The position numbers were made by a program, and so were the translations under genes. Below are positions 52,139 to 63,179 of a stretch of DNA of 64,000 bases, in pieces (the first letter of the stretch is position 1; each line of letters opens with the position of its first letter). The notes below the pieces were generated by a model. The model had not been told where the DNA came from and did no database searches. It saw nothing but the letters and a program-made list of their open reading frames with translations. Origin of the DNA: Dactylonectria macrodidyma. Its lineage: Eukaryota; Ascomycota; Sordariomycetes; Hypocreales; Nectriaceae. Location of the stretch: positions 1,178,001 to 1,242,000 of the forward strand of contig JAGMUV010000016.1 of the NCBI GenBank assembly GCA_020744425.1, read 5' to 3'.

Positions 52139-52930
52139 TTATGGTGTTTCTCTTAACATCCATCTTTCCCCTTCGGAATGGTATTTCGCAGACGTCTAGA
52201 TAGCAATTAGTCGAGCCGCCTTCTCGTGCAGAACGCCAACACAACTCACCTTGCACGTGTTGAGGTTCCGGCGAATCCCTGTCCTCCAAGTGCTTTCTTT
52301 CTTGCTTGTAGTAATGTGCGTATTTGTCTTGAACCACTGGTGTATGTCCCCCATGCTCAGTGGCTTACCGGGGTTGCTGCGGAACGCCTCCATGAGCAGC
52401 TCATCGTATCCGCAGCGGCATTTGGCCAAGTCCCGGTGATTGTGGTCGCTGCCAGTGCCGGACGGTGCCTGAAGCCCGCCCGTGTTGCCCCACCTGATGT
52501 CGGTAGGGGGCGGAGACTGAAGACCAGACTCTGGCGGGGTCAGGAGCTTCGGGTTCATGTGAACCCTTGGGTTCGTATGAAGCGGGAACTGAGGGCTGGC
52601 TGCTGGGAGTGCCTGGGCACCGGGCATGGCCTGGTAGGGGCAGTAGCACTGGCTGGCGCCCTGGCTGAAGCCCTGCTGCCATCCAGCGTTGTACCAGTAT
52701 TGGCACAGGTCCAACTGGGCGGGGTCGGAGGAAGAGGCAAGATGCCAGTCGCCAGGGACTTGCCAGTGGCTGGAGACCTGCGCGGTCGGACCCATCGCCG
52801 TCTCAGCGCCGTTCCATGACTGGCCGTCGAGGTCCAGCTCGTCCGAAGTCAAGGCAGCAGCATGCCGACAACTCTGAGGAACGACAGCTTGAGGGAATCT
52901 GTTGTCAGACATGGCGCTGTGTTCGGCCAA
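52139..52930 (-). CDS. Forkhead-type transcription factor with a C-terminal winged helix
   Basis: Two exons: 52250-52930 and 52139-52195, split by a 54-bp intron with GTGAGT donor, branch CTAAT and TAG acceptor. Protein 245 aa from 52930, or 239 aa from the second Met at 52912. The N-terminal 170 residues are Gln/Pro/Ser-rich and probably disordered. Residues 174-227 are the forkhead core: YDELLMEAFRSNPGKPLSMG, DIHQWFKTN (helix 2 to start of helix 3), then the recognition-helix region WRTGIRRNLN, matching the family consensus W-x-x-x-I-R-x-N-L. Exon 2 adds the last strand (SEGERWMLRETP). Splicing is essential: the unspliced frame ends in unrelated residues. The domain stands at the very C-terminus, and the usual His of IRHNLS is Arg. 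A nuclear DNA-binding role is expected. Confidence 0.75.
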
Positions 52931-53976
52931 GGTAGAAGCGGCGGGTCGTGGAATTTACTTGAGACGATGTAGAACGAAACCATCTAGATCGAGACAACCT
53001 CGGGCGAGACGACTCAGATTGAGATACAGAAACAGATGGAAATTCGGCAATGGCATCACGGCAACACCCTGTATTTCTACAACCCACCTCGCTCGCATCT
53101 TCATCTTCCACGCCTCTCGTACTAGCCTGAAACGCTTTCAACAATCACAGAGCGACACAATTAGGGTACCAGTCAGTCGGTATAAGTAAGAAAACAGGTA
53201 TCGCATCCTCTCTTCCGATCGTGAAAGCCATGGGACAATGCAAACAATCTGCCAAGCGTGTTGGTTGTGCAAGGTTATGCTAGAGTTTAGGACCCCTGGT
53301 GATCTGAGATCTGCAGGACAGGGAGTTCGGAGCAAATGAAAGCTTACGACGTAGATCTGTCGGCGTCAATCGAGTCGGCGTCAATCGAGTCGGCGTCAAT
53401 CGAGTTGGATTCGCAGCCATACTCTACGCTTGTCGATGTTGACACCCTGGCCCCTGTCTAGCACCGCTGTACGCAAACATGTTTGTGTGTCGCGTTCGAT
53501 ACGAGACAGTCCTGAGAGTAGAGGAAGCAAGCGTCCGGGGGGGTCGAGGGCCGGATTGGGGTTTTGTTAGTACAACTGCATGTGTATTGTGCCTGACATG
53601 TGGTCCCACCAACAAACAGTTCAAGTGGACATTATCCGTTCTCAAAACGGGGCTAGCACCCAACCTCTGTTGGTTCAACTGGTTTCCCCCATGAGGTCAG
53701 GGAGGCCTAGCTTTTCCTGATGCCTCCATTTCAACACGACCCACCCTTTACAGTTGTTGGAACTTTTGCTGTAATGGAGTGATGATTATTGACAAACAAT
53801 GCTCGTAGACGCAGCATCGGTCCATGCATCGGCCAGCTTCGTCCGGGTTTCCGCCCCAGGAGCCGGTGCCGATCAAGGTCTCTGACAGAAGGCATGTACA
53901 CGGCAAGCTCATGTCGCGTCGGCCGGCGGGTTGCGGGAAAACTGTACGCTACGCAGTGCACGGCAACAGAACATTG
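52931..53976. other. Intergenic, no gene seen
   Basis: Upstream regions of the divergent forkhead and coiled-coil genes. It includes three tandem 15-bp GTCGGCGTCAATCGA units at 53360-53404. No coding domain recognised. Confidence 0.4.
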
Positions 53977-53983
53977 TATAAAT
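53977..53983 (+). promoter_or_regulatory. TATA box of the 54092-55309 gene
   Basis: TATAAAT, followed by a pyrimidine tract (TTTCTTTCTTTCTTTCCCCC, 54028-54060) typical of fungal transcription-start regions, then the ATG at 54092. Confidence 0.5.
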
Positions 53984-54091
53984 GAAGAGCTGATGATTTC
54001 TTTGTCGGGCTCTGCGCTCAGAAAAGCCACGGAACTTTCTTTCTTTCTTTCCCCCTTTTCATCTGTTTCTGTCACTCTCATTTCAATCACC

Positions 54092-55309
54092 ATGGCATTC
54101 GGAGAGCCTCAGATGCCGCCGTCCTTGGCTTCGCCCATTCCACCCGTTCCACCGGGTTGGATCAGACCGGACCAGCTGTTTCCAACGCCTCCCCGTACAC
54201 ATCCAGAACATATACGAACACCAAGTCAACAACCACAGCAGCCAAATTTGGATTCACAGCAACAACTCCCACAGCAGCAACAACTCCCACAGCAACAACT
54301 CCCACAGCAGCAACACCCACAGCAGCAACACCCACAGCAGCAACACCCACAGCAGCAACACCCACAGCAACACCCACAGCAACCACGCGCACCGTACCCT
54401 CACACGTACCCGCCACACTGGCCCGGCTATGTTGGCCCTGGCCTCAAAGGCCCTCCCTTGAACCCCTTTGTGTCTGGAGTTCAACAGGGGATGCAGGCCT
54501 TCTTCAAGGAGAACGGAAAAAGCCTTTTGAGCCATTTCAACAGAGAACTCGGAAGCCTGCGAACTCTGTTGGAAGAGGCGCTCTCTCAATGGCAGCCGAG
54601 CGTCAACGGCGCCCTTGTCAGCCTTCAGACTCGGCTCGTCGACTTGCAATGCACGATGGACGAGTTCGTCCACAAGACCGGCGAGGCCCACGCAAAGCTT
54701 CGAGAAGAGCTCGCGAGCATACAAAGGTCCCTCGAAGCATCCAAGCCACGACGGCCACTTCCAATCTCTGCTCGCATAGCTTGTACCAACGAGTGCCATG
54801 AACAGACCGAGGCCATCAAAGAGATGGTGCGAGAAACACAGAGTTCCGTTGAGGCGATTAGAGCCGCACTTGATTCACGCAAAGGCGGTAAAACTCGACC
54901 CGCTAGTCGGATATCGGGCATAGCTAAGACCCGTCAAAAGAGTCGTTCAGGTCGCAAAGCAAGTCAAGGAACAGCTCAAGAGGCAGCTGGAGCGATTGGT
55001 CAAGGGGTATGTCAAGGGATAGGTCAAAAGGCAATGCCGTGTACAGCACGCCCTGAGAGGCAACGGGAACGGAGCCCCGAGAATGTCAAGGATACTGATA
55101 GGAACCCCTTGCCCAAGGCACCTGGAGCATCCAAAGAGCCAAGCTTACCCGCGAGCGTGGTAGGCAAGGAGCCCTGTGACTACGTCAGCATCGAGAACGC
55201 ACCGTGTAAGCACTATCAATGCGACGGGTGCACTAGCACCGAGAAGAAGCCGTCGCGCACCCAGCCGCACGGCCTTCGTCGGTCGGTGAGAATACTTGGA
55301 AAGAAGTAG
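54092..55309 (+). CDS. Gln/Pro/His-rich protein with coiled coil and basic C-terminus, unknown function
   Basis: 405 aa, single exon. The ATG at 54092 has an excellent context (CACCATGG) and lies downstream of the TATA box and CT tract; the frame is open further upstream but that part is promoter. Residues 1-45 are Pro-rich, 46-98 a Gln-rich tract built from CAGCAACACCCA-type repeats (LPQQQ and HPQQQ units), then a Pro/Tyr/Gly segment. Residues about 120-285 are amphipathic helix with heptad-like leucines (RTLLEEALSQW, LVDLQCTMDEF, LREELASIQRSLEA), likely coiled coil. A Lys/Arg/Ser/Gln-rich linker follows, then a Cys cluster (CDYVS...CKHYQCDGC) and a basic end (LRRSVRILGKK) that could be a nuclear signal. 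No homologue recognised. Codon use and start context make it a good gene. Confidence 0.65.
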   Translation: MAFGEPQMPPSLASPIPPVPPGWIRPDQLFPTPPRTHPEHIRTPSQQPQQPNLDSQQQLPQQQQLPQQQLPQQQHPQQQHPQQQHPQQQHPQQHPQQPRAPYPHTYPPHWPGYVGPGLKGPPLNPFVSGVQQGMQAFFKENGKSLLSHFNRELGSLRTLLEEALSQWQPSVNGALVSLQTRLVDLQCTMDEFVHKTGEAHAKLREELASIQRSLEASKPRRPLPISARIACTNECHEQTEAIKEMVRETQSSVEAIRAALDSRKGGKTRPASRISGIAKTRQKSRSGRKASQGTAQEAAGAIGQGVCQGIGQKAMPCTARPERQRERSPENVKDTDRNPLPKAPGASKEPSLPASVVGKEPCDYVSIENAPCKHYQCDGCTSTEKKPSRTQPHGLRRSVRILGKK

Positions 55310-56017
55310 CCGTGACGGAAGATCCGCTCAACCGTCCCTGTAGAGAGGCTCATGTTTTGGTTCTCTTCGTGTCCTCCTTTGGGATGAACTTTAAGGAGCA
55401 TTGCCAAACAAATAGGAAATATTTGAGAGTTGAGACGTAGTTCTCGTTGCAAGAAAGATTCCATGAATTTGAATTCTGTCACAACATTCTAGACAGTAAA
55501 TGTGCAGGAACTCTGGAGGAGAGCTCCGTACTCATGTGCTCACAAGCCTGAACCGACTACAGCTCAGCTGAGTTTGTGATTTCTGGGGTTGCTGATACCG
55601 TACGACGATGCGCGGCTGCCGTTGGTGTTGGCAAGAACAGACTTTCGGTCGCCGACTGCAAGACAACTGCGCAGTCGAGCATCATGGAAAGACTGGTGTG
55701 CACTCAACTCTCCTGCTACAGCTAGACTAGAGGTCAACGTCCCTGCGTTCTGTCTTTGATACCATCAAGGTAGGTCCTAGTTTCCAGCCAGAAACATGTC
55801 TTGCGATGCACACTGCTAGTATGGTGTGGATCAGACACGGTACCGTATCCGGAGCGTTTGGCCAAACTACGCGATGACATCATGATCACCATCGTACAGA
55901 TGTAAGTTTATGCAGCTGTGTCAGTGTTCACGACCAATGGTAAGGTTCTTGTACTTGTGAAAACGATCGCAGGGTTTGCTTCCCCATATGCACAATACTT
56001 TACTATACCCGTTACAT
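55310..56017. other. Intergenic, no gene seen
   Basis: 3' flank of the coiled-coil gene and left border of the second repeat island. Nothing recognised. Confidence 0.35.
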
Positions 56018-56047
56018 GCACACACACACATGCTCATATACATACCC

Positions 56048-56078
<31 letters not shown>

Positions 56079-56312
56079 AACATACATACCCACACACACA
56101 CAAACATACCCACACACACACAAACATACCCACACACACACAAACATACCCACACACACACAAACATACCCACACACACACAAACATACCACACACACAC
56201 AAACATACCCGCACACACACAAACATACCCACACACACACAAACATACCCACACACACACAAACATACCACACACACACAAACATACCCGCACACACACA
56301 AACATACCCACC
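56018..56312. repeat. Minisatellite of 18-19-bp CCCACACACACACAAACAT units
   Basis: About 12 units; (AC)n at the left edge near 56053-56080. Open frames across it (repeating TNIPTHTQ or Cys-Val peptides) are artefacts of the repeat. Confidence 0.92.
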
Positions 56313-56341
56313 AAGTGACACCAAGCGACACGACACGCATG

Positions 56342-56875
56342 AAACCTGAGTCCTCGAGCAGGAGACATTACCCACTCCTGACATCTGATCCGCGTACGGG
56401 TGAGTTCTTTCTGACTTGCTGTGACTCAGTCGCCCTCACGAGCCTTGCCAGGAGATTCTGTCTTGTTGGAAAGAGTAAGGTGCACAAGCTGCTGAGCGTA
56501 CACCCCCCCCAACTTGTTCCGTCTGTACGCAGCAAATGAACCGCCCGGGCGGACGTTCGTCTAAGGTTTGCCGCGCATGTGCGACGATTTTACTCACCCC
56601 GCCCCTGCCTGAGCGACAATCAAGGTCGCATGCATGATCGGAAACGAGAACCACGAGCTTGCAGGGACTGCGAACAGATCTCACGGATCTCACGGATCTG
56701 TCAACCAATCCCAACACAGCTAGGCTGGCATAAGCACAAGTAATCTTTTCCAGTCATCGGCAGATCGGACCATTTAGTCGTACCGTCTCAACAATCCGAA
56801 TTCCCGTGGCTGGCGATTGTTCACCTTTGTGGATCAAGCTCATGACACCGCAGTAACTGCGCAGACACGGATTAT
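56342..56875 (-). repeat. Inverted dispersed repeat, right arm (partner 25028-25653)
   Basis: Opposite-strand copy of 25028-25653, starting with CCTGAGTCCTCGAGCAGG and ending GCAGACACGGATTAT. Lacks the 90-bp internal block of its partner. Confidence 0.8.
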
Positions 56876-57008
56876 GCCCCGGAACTGAAAGCGAAGCGAG
56901 AGGTGAAGGGGACTACTACCCCGGGAACCGACAGGGGTTGTCTCGCATACAAATCTGACGCCAAGCCTTCCCGATTCGGCTTTTACTGTAACGTGATCTT
57001 GGGTGAAT
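56876..57008 (-). repeat. 130-bp dispersed repeat, copy 2
   Basis: Opposite-strand match to 15549-15680, abutting the previous repeat exactly: GGATTATG is followed directly by CCCCGGAACTGAAAGCGAAG. No TIR element is inserted at this copy. Confidence 0.7.
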
Positions 57009-57329
57009 TCGAAGCACGTGTTAAACTCGGATAAAATTGGTTCCTGCCACCCTTGCTTTGTTTTCGCCACTCCCCTCCCGTCACCCCGAGGTTTCTAACC
57101 ATTGCAAACAAACAAAATTGGCTTGTAAGCGACGTGATGTAATCGCTTCTGACTTCCATCTATGTCGCTGGATTCGGTCACCTGGTCAATGTCCATATAC
57201 ACCCATGCTCGCACCCTCAAATATACTTCCTGCCACCATTGCTCACTGCTGACTTCTACGTCTTCGGGAAATGTTCACTCCTGCCACTGTTTGCACCAGT
57301 TGTCTCCAGGAATGGACTGATTCTGGCAC
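57009..57329. other. No supported gene
   Basis: About 320 bases between repeat copies, without recognisable domain or repeat; repeated phrases TCCTGCCACC and TTGCTCACTGCTGAC occur but no clear unit. Confidence 0.3.
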
Positions 57330-57776
57330 ATCCCTTTGAGTGCGGTAAGGCTCCAACCTCATACCGGACAGGGGCTGTCGCCAATAGGGGGCCACTAGCT
57401 AAACGGTACATAGCACGCTGCTATTTTGGCTAGTGGTAAAAGTACCGGCTAAGCCACATGCTACATCGAGCGATTGGCCTTCAAGCAGGCCTGTCAGAGA
57501 GAGTCAAGCGAGGCCAAACGAAAGCGATCCAGGGAGAGAAAGTGGGGCTTTACTTGTGGTCAGGATTGAAGGTGGCAGAAATGTAAATAGCATAGCGTAT
57601 TCCATGGCCCTATGAGATCCGTTCTCCCGGGCGTAATAAATCTACTACTACTATCTACTACTACTACTACTACATCGAGCGACTCACTTTTCCCGCGTTT
57701 CTCAATGTACCGCGGATGGCCGTGGGACGCTTCGAGAAAAGGTACGCATTTGGAGCCTTACCGCACTCAAAGGGAT
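57330..57776. mobile_element. MITE-like element with perfect 26-bp TIRs
   Basis: ATCCCTTTGAGTGCGGTAAG (57330 onward, 26 bases in all) is perfectly repeated in inverted orientation at 57751-57776. The ends are related to those of 3189-3461. The 395-bp interior is non-coding and includes a CTA trinucleotide run (57640-57672). No unambiguous target duplication. Confidence 0.65.
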
Positions 57777-57814
57777 AGAGCGATTCACCCGGCCACACGG
57801 GCAAAAGAAAACAC

Positions 57815-58640
57815 GGCTCACCAAAGGGCATGGACGCCACTGAGTGACGAATATGTCGGTCACTGAGCTCCTCGGTCGCATGGGGCGCTGGTCAAGTATT
57901 GTTGTCAAGCCCCTTCCGTGTGCCCTGTTTTCCTTGGCACGTTTGCTCGCTTACACACGCGCTGACGACAAAGAATATGCGCAGATATTGCGGGACTTGC
58001 AGTATAGTACGAGATGCGAAGACAAAAGACACGACAAGGCACGACAAGACACGACAAGACACGACAAGACAAGGCAAGACACTCACAACTTGGGCAACCA
58101 AAGAACGGGCATTTATCTGTCCCCTGCTTGGCTACCTTGCCAAAGCCTGCTTCGTTCTCGCGTGGGACAAAAGACTAAAGTTCCGGCCCAGACGATGTCC
58201 TATACTCTGCAGCACCTTTGCTGTAGAATGACCCATACGTGCGTGCATTCGTAAGTGGGGTCTTATCGTGTCTTGTCGTGTCTTGTCGTGTCTTGTCGTG
58301 TCTTGTCGTGTCTTGTCGTGTCCTGTCGTGCCTTGTCGTGCCTTGTCGTGTCTTGTCGTGCCTTGTCGTGTCTTGTATGTCTTCGAGTTGTCAGAAGCAG
58401 CGGACATTGATTCTGTCCGGCGCTTGGGCGGGCCAGGAGCCCAATTTAGCACTGTTGCGCCGGTGTGGTCAGGGCCGTGTCTGCTCCAAAGAGCTTCGGT
58501 AAGGGGATCGAAAGGCTTAGATCGAGCCCATCATTCGGCTCATCGCTCTGATCCTGCGTCGTGGCAGCTGGTGTCGTGTCCAGCTCCACGGCTTCTCATG
58601 TTTCATCCTCCACTAGTCTTTCTCCTTCTTTCTTCTTCCC
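57815..58640 (+). repeat. Complex repeat unit 2 with opposed satellite arrays
   Basis: Same order as 27560-28550: AAAGGGCATGGACGCCACT, TACACACGCGCTGA, an ACACGACAAG array (58017-58083), a spacer (ACTCACAACTTGGGCAACC to CATTCGTAAGTGGGG), then a GTGTCTTGTC array (58258-58380) and GGACATTGATTCTGTCCGGC. Arms are shorter than in unit 1. Non-coding. Confidence 0.8.
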
Positions 58641-59387
58641 CTTCCTCTGTATACTGTATGATACAGTACAGTGCTCTAAGTACATAGTAAGCCATGATCG
58701 CTGGAAAGAGGAAGCCCCTGTTCCTGTGCTCATGCCCGCGTAGCTGTGCTGAGATCGGTTGACAGATCCGTGAGATCCGTGAGATCCGCTTCACAGTCCC
58801 TGCAAGCTCGGCGTTGTCGATTCTAGTAGGGGCGGGGTGAGTGAGTAATCGGCCGTAGCGTCTGTCGGGTTCGATGCTTGTGACATGCGTACGCTTAGGG
58901 GGTCTTGGGGGTTTCATTTGCTGCGGACGGGACGAATGAGGGGCTTGCACGCTAAGGAGTTTGTACGCCTTACTATTTCCAACAAGTTTTCTTGCCAGGT
59001 TTGCGACGCTTGTGAGTCACAAAGAACTGCCCCGGAAGCGGATCAGGATGTCAGGAGAGTGGGTAAGGTCGCGTGCTTGAGAACTCAGGTTTCGTAACAG
59101 GAAGACCCGTCGCCGTCTTCGACACCGCGTGTGTAGTGGAGACCGATACTGGATGGGTAGCGACAAATGACGTCGGTGTCCAGACGACGAGCCCGCTGCG
59201 CATGCATTGTGGACACTCAAGATGGCGCGACGGAACACAGGTTACCGTATATCGTCGCACGCCTCGTCCGGAGCAGAAGCGGTGATTAGGCGACATAGCT
59301 CCTTGAGAGCCCCTAAAAATGGTTACCTACTTGTCTGGTGCGGGGTGCATGTGAACGAGGGGTCTAGTTTACATGTCTGAGCTTTGT
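58641..59387 (+). repeat. Mosaic of repeat-island fragments
   Basis: Contains fragments matching 25180-25240 and 26730-26770 (GAGATCGGTTGACAGATCC), 28570-28680 (GAGTCACAAAGAACTGCCCC) and 25780-25990. GTAGCGACAAATGACGTC near 59157 recurs at 27035, 29260 and 62890. No gene. Confidence 0.5.
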
Positions 59388-59505
59388 GGTGGTGTGTGTC
59401 GTTTGGTGTGTGTCGTTTGGTGTGTGTCGTTTGGTGTGTGTCGTTTGGTGTGTGTCGTTTGGTGTGTGTCGTTTGGTGTGTGTCGTTTGGTGTGTGTCAT
59501 TCGAC
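59388..59505 (+). repeat. 14-bp GTGTGTGTCGTTTG tandem repeat
   Basis: Eight nearly perfect units. Other copies of this part of the family (29489, 60252, 31815) hold one or two units, so it is a local expansion. Confidence 0.88.
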
Positions 59506-59880
59506 GTGTGTTCGTCGGACTGAAAGGAAGAGAAGTCGGGAAGGGGGTGCGAAGCGAGGCTGGAGAAATGGACGCTCAGTTATGCTAACAGTAGTCGATC
59601 TCCTGCCAGACGGACTAGATGGAGTGACAGTTTTTGCATTGCCTGTATCGACGCCCTAGATGGCGTGCTCGAAACTATGGTAGGGCTGGGTACGAGTCGG
59701 AGAGTGTCTCTTGAGGGAATGAGCATGCACAGGGCCGCAATGAGCCTTCGCCGCGTTCCCAGCAGTCCTCGCGCGAAGCTAGTCAGCCATCTGGACCGAT
59801 CTAGACCGATCTACTAGCCTCTGCTCGCTGGTCGACTACGGAGCATAACAACCCGGAAAGCGGAGACTCGGGCCACAAAA

Positions 59881-61829
59881 ACGAGCGTGAGCCTAGAATA
59901 GATTGGGCCTCGCCCTCTACGGATCCCCGAGTCGCTTGTTCAAGTGTAGGTAGGAAGACCCGCGTCGCTGTCTTCGACACCGAGAGTGTAGTGGAGACTG
60001 ACACTGGATGGGTGGATGGATGGGTGGACGGATGGACCCTCAAGATCAATCCGTTCGGACGACCCGTAAATCGATGCGATGGAGCGCGCACTGCACCCCG
60101 ACTTGTCTTACTGTTGATCCACTATAATGCGATCAAGTGTAGCTTGGAGAGCCTGGAAAAGGTCCTCTACTTGTGTGGTGGGGGGTCTAGGGGTGTATGT
60201 GAATCAAGGGGTCGGTGTAGATTTTGGATATGTCTTGAGTTTAGACATGTGTTGTGTGTCGTTTGACGTGTGTTTGTCGAGCGCGTCGTGTGTCGCCTCC
60301 AGCCTTGTCGTAGTTGCTTGGTTCATGAAAGGGAATTGTCGTGAGGGCGAACAGTGTTCTACGCTGCGCAGACAGACAGATCGACAGACTAGCTTGAGCC
60401 AAGATGGCGAAAGCTTGATAGCACCGGACATTGTGGAGGAGGTGGACCGAGACACTGAGGGGCAGGTCGTAGCGACGAGTGCGCATGGGAACGAAAGAAC
60501 AGAACGAGAGACCGGAAGGAAGAAAAGTGGGGGGTAGGGGGTAGGGGTTGAGGGGGGTATGGTGAAGCTTGAGCAACAAACGCCCAGTGATGTCCTGAGG
60601 AGTGATGTCCTAAGGATAGCGGTGACACTCTTGCCAGAAGCTCGGCGAGACGGAGATGACAGAGGGGGTTGACAAACAAACGCGGAGGTCATTTACCAAG
60701 TTTGAAGCGGATGTGGGCAGACAATGTGGGTAATGGCACCCCGTTCATACACCCACCGCGAGGAAGGTGTAGGGCATTGCGGGACCCTACAAGACGAGAC
60801 AAACCTTTTCAAACATTCGAAGACATTCGAGGACACTACAGGACACTACAGGACACTACAGGACACTACAGGACACTACAGGACACTACAGGACCGTCCT
60901 GTGAGTGTTGACTTAAAAATCTGCGAGATCTGCTTCGTGGTCTCTGCAAGCTCGGCATTGTCGTTTCCGATCATGCATGCGACCTTGATCGTCGCTCAGG
61001 GCAGGGGCGTGGTGAATGAGCAGTCGTCGCACAGGCATCTTGAATGAACGTCTTGCCGTAGTGTCTGCCGGGTTCGACGCTTTGCCACATGCGTGCGCCT
61101 GGGCGGTTCATTTGCTGCGTACAGACGGAACAGGTTGGGGGGTTGGGGGTCTTTACAACTCTTGAATCACCAACATGGATGTGACAGGGATGGAGGCCAA
61201 CATGCATGCTTCTGCCCTGGTTCAGTTTGTCGACCAACGCACCTGGGGTGGGGTTATCCTCGTATAGTGCAAACAAATGTATAGCACTAGAAAAATAAGC
61301 TAGCTAGGTATTGGATAGCAAACATGCAGCATGATGTTGACCGCCCGAGATGGTGAGGTTGCCTTCGAAGATATTGCGCCAAGGGGAACACCAAAAATAT
61401 GGCACCGCTGGCCATACCGTTCTGGAGAGCAAGGACGAAGCATTTGTCTATTCCTTCCCTAGATGACCCGAATCTGACTGGTCTCTTTTCCAAGATGCTC
61501 TTCAAGCTCCTGTGCCCGCTGTTCAAGGGTAGCCTGATCTGATGAATGGATAATAATTGAATGTCAATGGCTGAAGAAGGCCTGCCATTTCCCCTGCTAT
61601 CTTAGGTCGTTGTTGGCCCCATTGATGTTTGCTTGTTTGCTCACTTCCAATAATGCGGAGTCTGCCGTACGATCTGTATCAGGCTTAATAATGCTATTGC
61701 GCCACCAAACTGGCAAACCAAAGTGGAGCGTTGAAACCAGAGCATGGGGTGTGTTCCCCCGGGCGAATAAAAACCTACCTACCTATAAAGCACGCTCCAT
61801 ATGTTGAGTGTGGCACTTGTGAATGGTAT
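59881..61829 (+). repeat. 1.9-kb segmental duplication, copy B (partner 29130-30985)
   Basis: Collinear with copy A. Differences: six ACTACAGGAC units at 60836-60896 instead of about two, a GATGGGTGGATG expansion near 60007-60035, and small indels near 60595-60620 and 61470. Ends directly against the 61830 repeat, lacking the 650-bp segment of copy A. Confidence 0.85.
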
Positions 61830-62480
61830 TACCGCCGTCGCTCGCCTTGTCTGTGGCAGAGGCACGATTAGGCGATTGCAACCTCGCGAAAAGCTTGTCA
61901 GAAACTTGTCCCACTGGTGTTGATCCACCCGCGAAAAGGTTGCCTACTGCCTACTTGTCTGGAGCGGGGTTCATGTGGATGAAGGGGTGTGTGCCGTTTG
62001 GTGTGTCGTTTGGTCATCGTCCGTCGTTGTGGACGAAGACGGCGCGAAGGCGAGGGTTAACTGACGACCCTACCCTATACCTCAGTAAGAAAGCATCCGC
62101 CACCTAAAGATAGGCTTGACATTGACGCTTGAATGGTTTCAGCTGGAAGATTGCTCACTTAGTTGACTGTTCTATGTATAATAGCGTTTTTTTTTTGGTT
62201 TTTTTTGTATTCTTTACTTTATTTTTTGCTTTAAAAATTTTTTCCTTTTCTTTTTGTGTTGGCATTCGCAGAATTTTCGCGACAATGTATCAAGGCAGTG
62301 ACTGCCTCCTGCGGTGCTACAGTGCAACATTGTTGATCCATCACGTCGTTCACAGATAACAGCCAACAATCGCCAGCGCCGAAAATCCATGCCGATTTCA
62401 GACTACCACCCCCGCTCTGCGTTTTCTCCCGCACAGCAGACACTTTTGGACTTTGGATTGGGAGAATTATGTCGTGTCGT
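61830..62480 (+). repeat. Dispersed repeat copy (partner 31641-32340)
   Basis: Collinear with 31641-32250, including the T-rich run (62187-62255) and ACAGATAACAGCCAACAATC. Differs by small indels. Non-coding. Confidence 0.75.
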
Positions 62481-63060
62481 ACCTACCGTACCATACCGTG
62501 CCCGCGCTTGTTGGTCGACGCTAACGACAGCATACCCCATCCCCTGTTGACGTAGACGTCTTACACCACTCAGCCTGGAGTGCTGGAAGCTGAGGTCGTG
62601 TTCACCTAACCGTATTGAGATTGGTTGACAGATCTGTCAGGTGGCCGATGTGCCGCATTTCGACCTAGTACGGCCCTGGCAGATCACGGTTGTGTCCAAC
62701 TCGAGTCACTCGCGACACTCGATCAACGGGGTATAGATCGGAGCCCAATCCACGCTAGCACCTTGCGAAAGGTCTCCAAACGGATGGCGTGCATTGTCAA
62801 GGTGGCGTGCATGATCGAAATCGACAAGCACGAGTTTGTGAGGCCGGTCGGTTGACACTGGGAGTGCAGTGGAGACTGATACTTGATGCGTAGCGACAAA
62901 TGACGTCTTGTGTCTGAAAAAGCTCGCTACGCATGGATGGATGGATGGATGAACCCTCACCATCGATCCTTTCAGACGACCCGCAAGACGATACGACGGA
63001 GCGCGCATTGCACCTCGACTTGCCCCACTGTTGATCCACTACGGTCTTTTCGTGCGTCAT
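62481..63060 (+). repeat. Dispersed repeat copy (partner 26600-27110)
   Basis: GAGATTGGTTGACAGATCTG, CATTTCGACCTA.TACGGCC and CACCTTGCGAAAGGTCTCC occur in the same order as at 26730-26930. Contains a short GGAT run (62935-62950). Confidence 0.65.
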
Positions 63061-63179
63061 GCGTCGTGCGTCGGCAACGAACGCCAGGCGGAGCTGGAGA
63101 GAGGGCGAGATGATGATGGTCAGTTGGAGAAGGTTAACTGGAGAGACTATGTTGGGCATGGAAGGACAAGTTGGGAACC

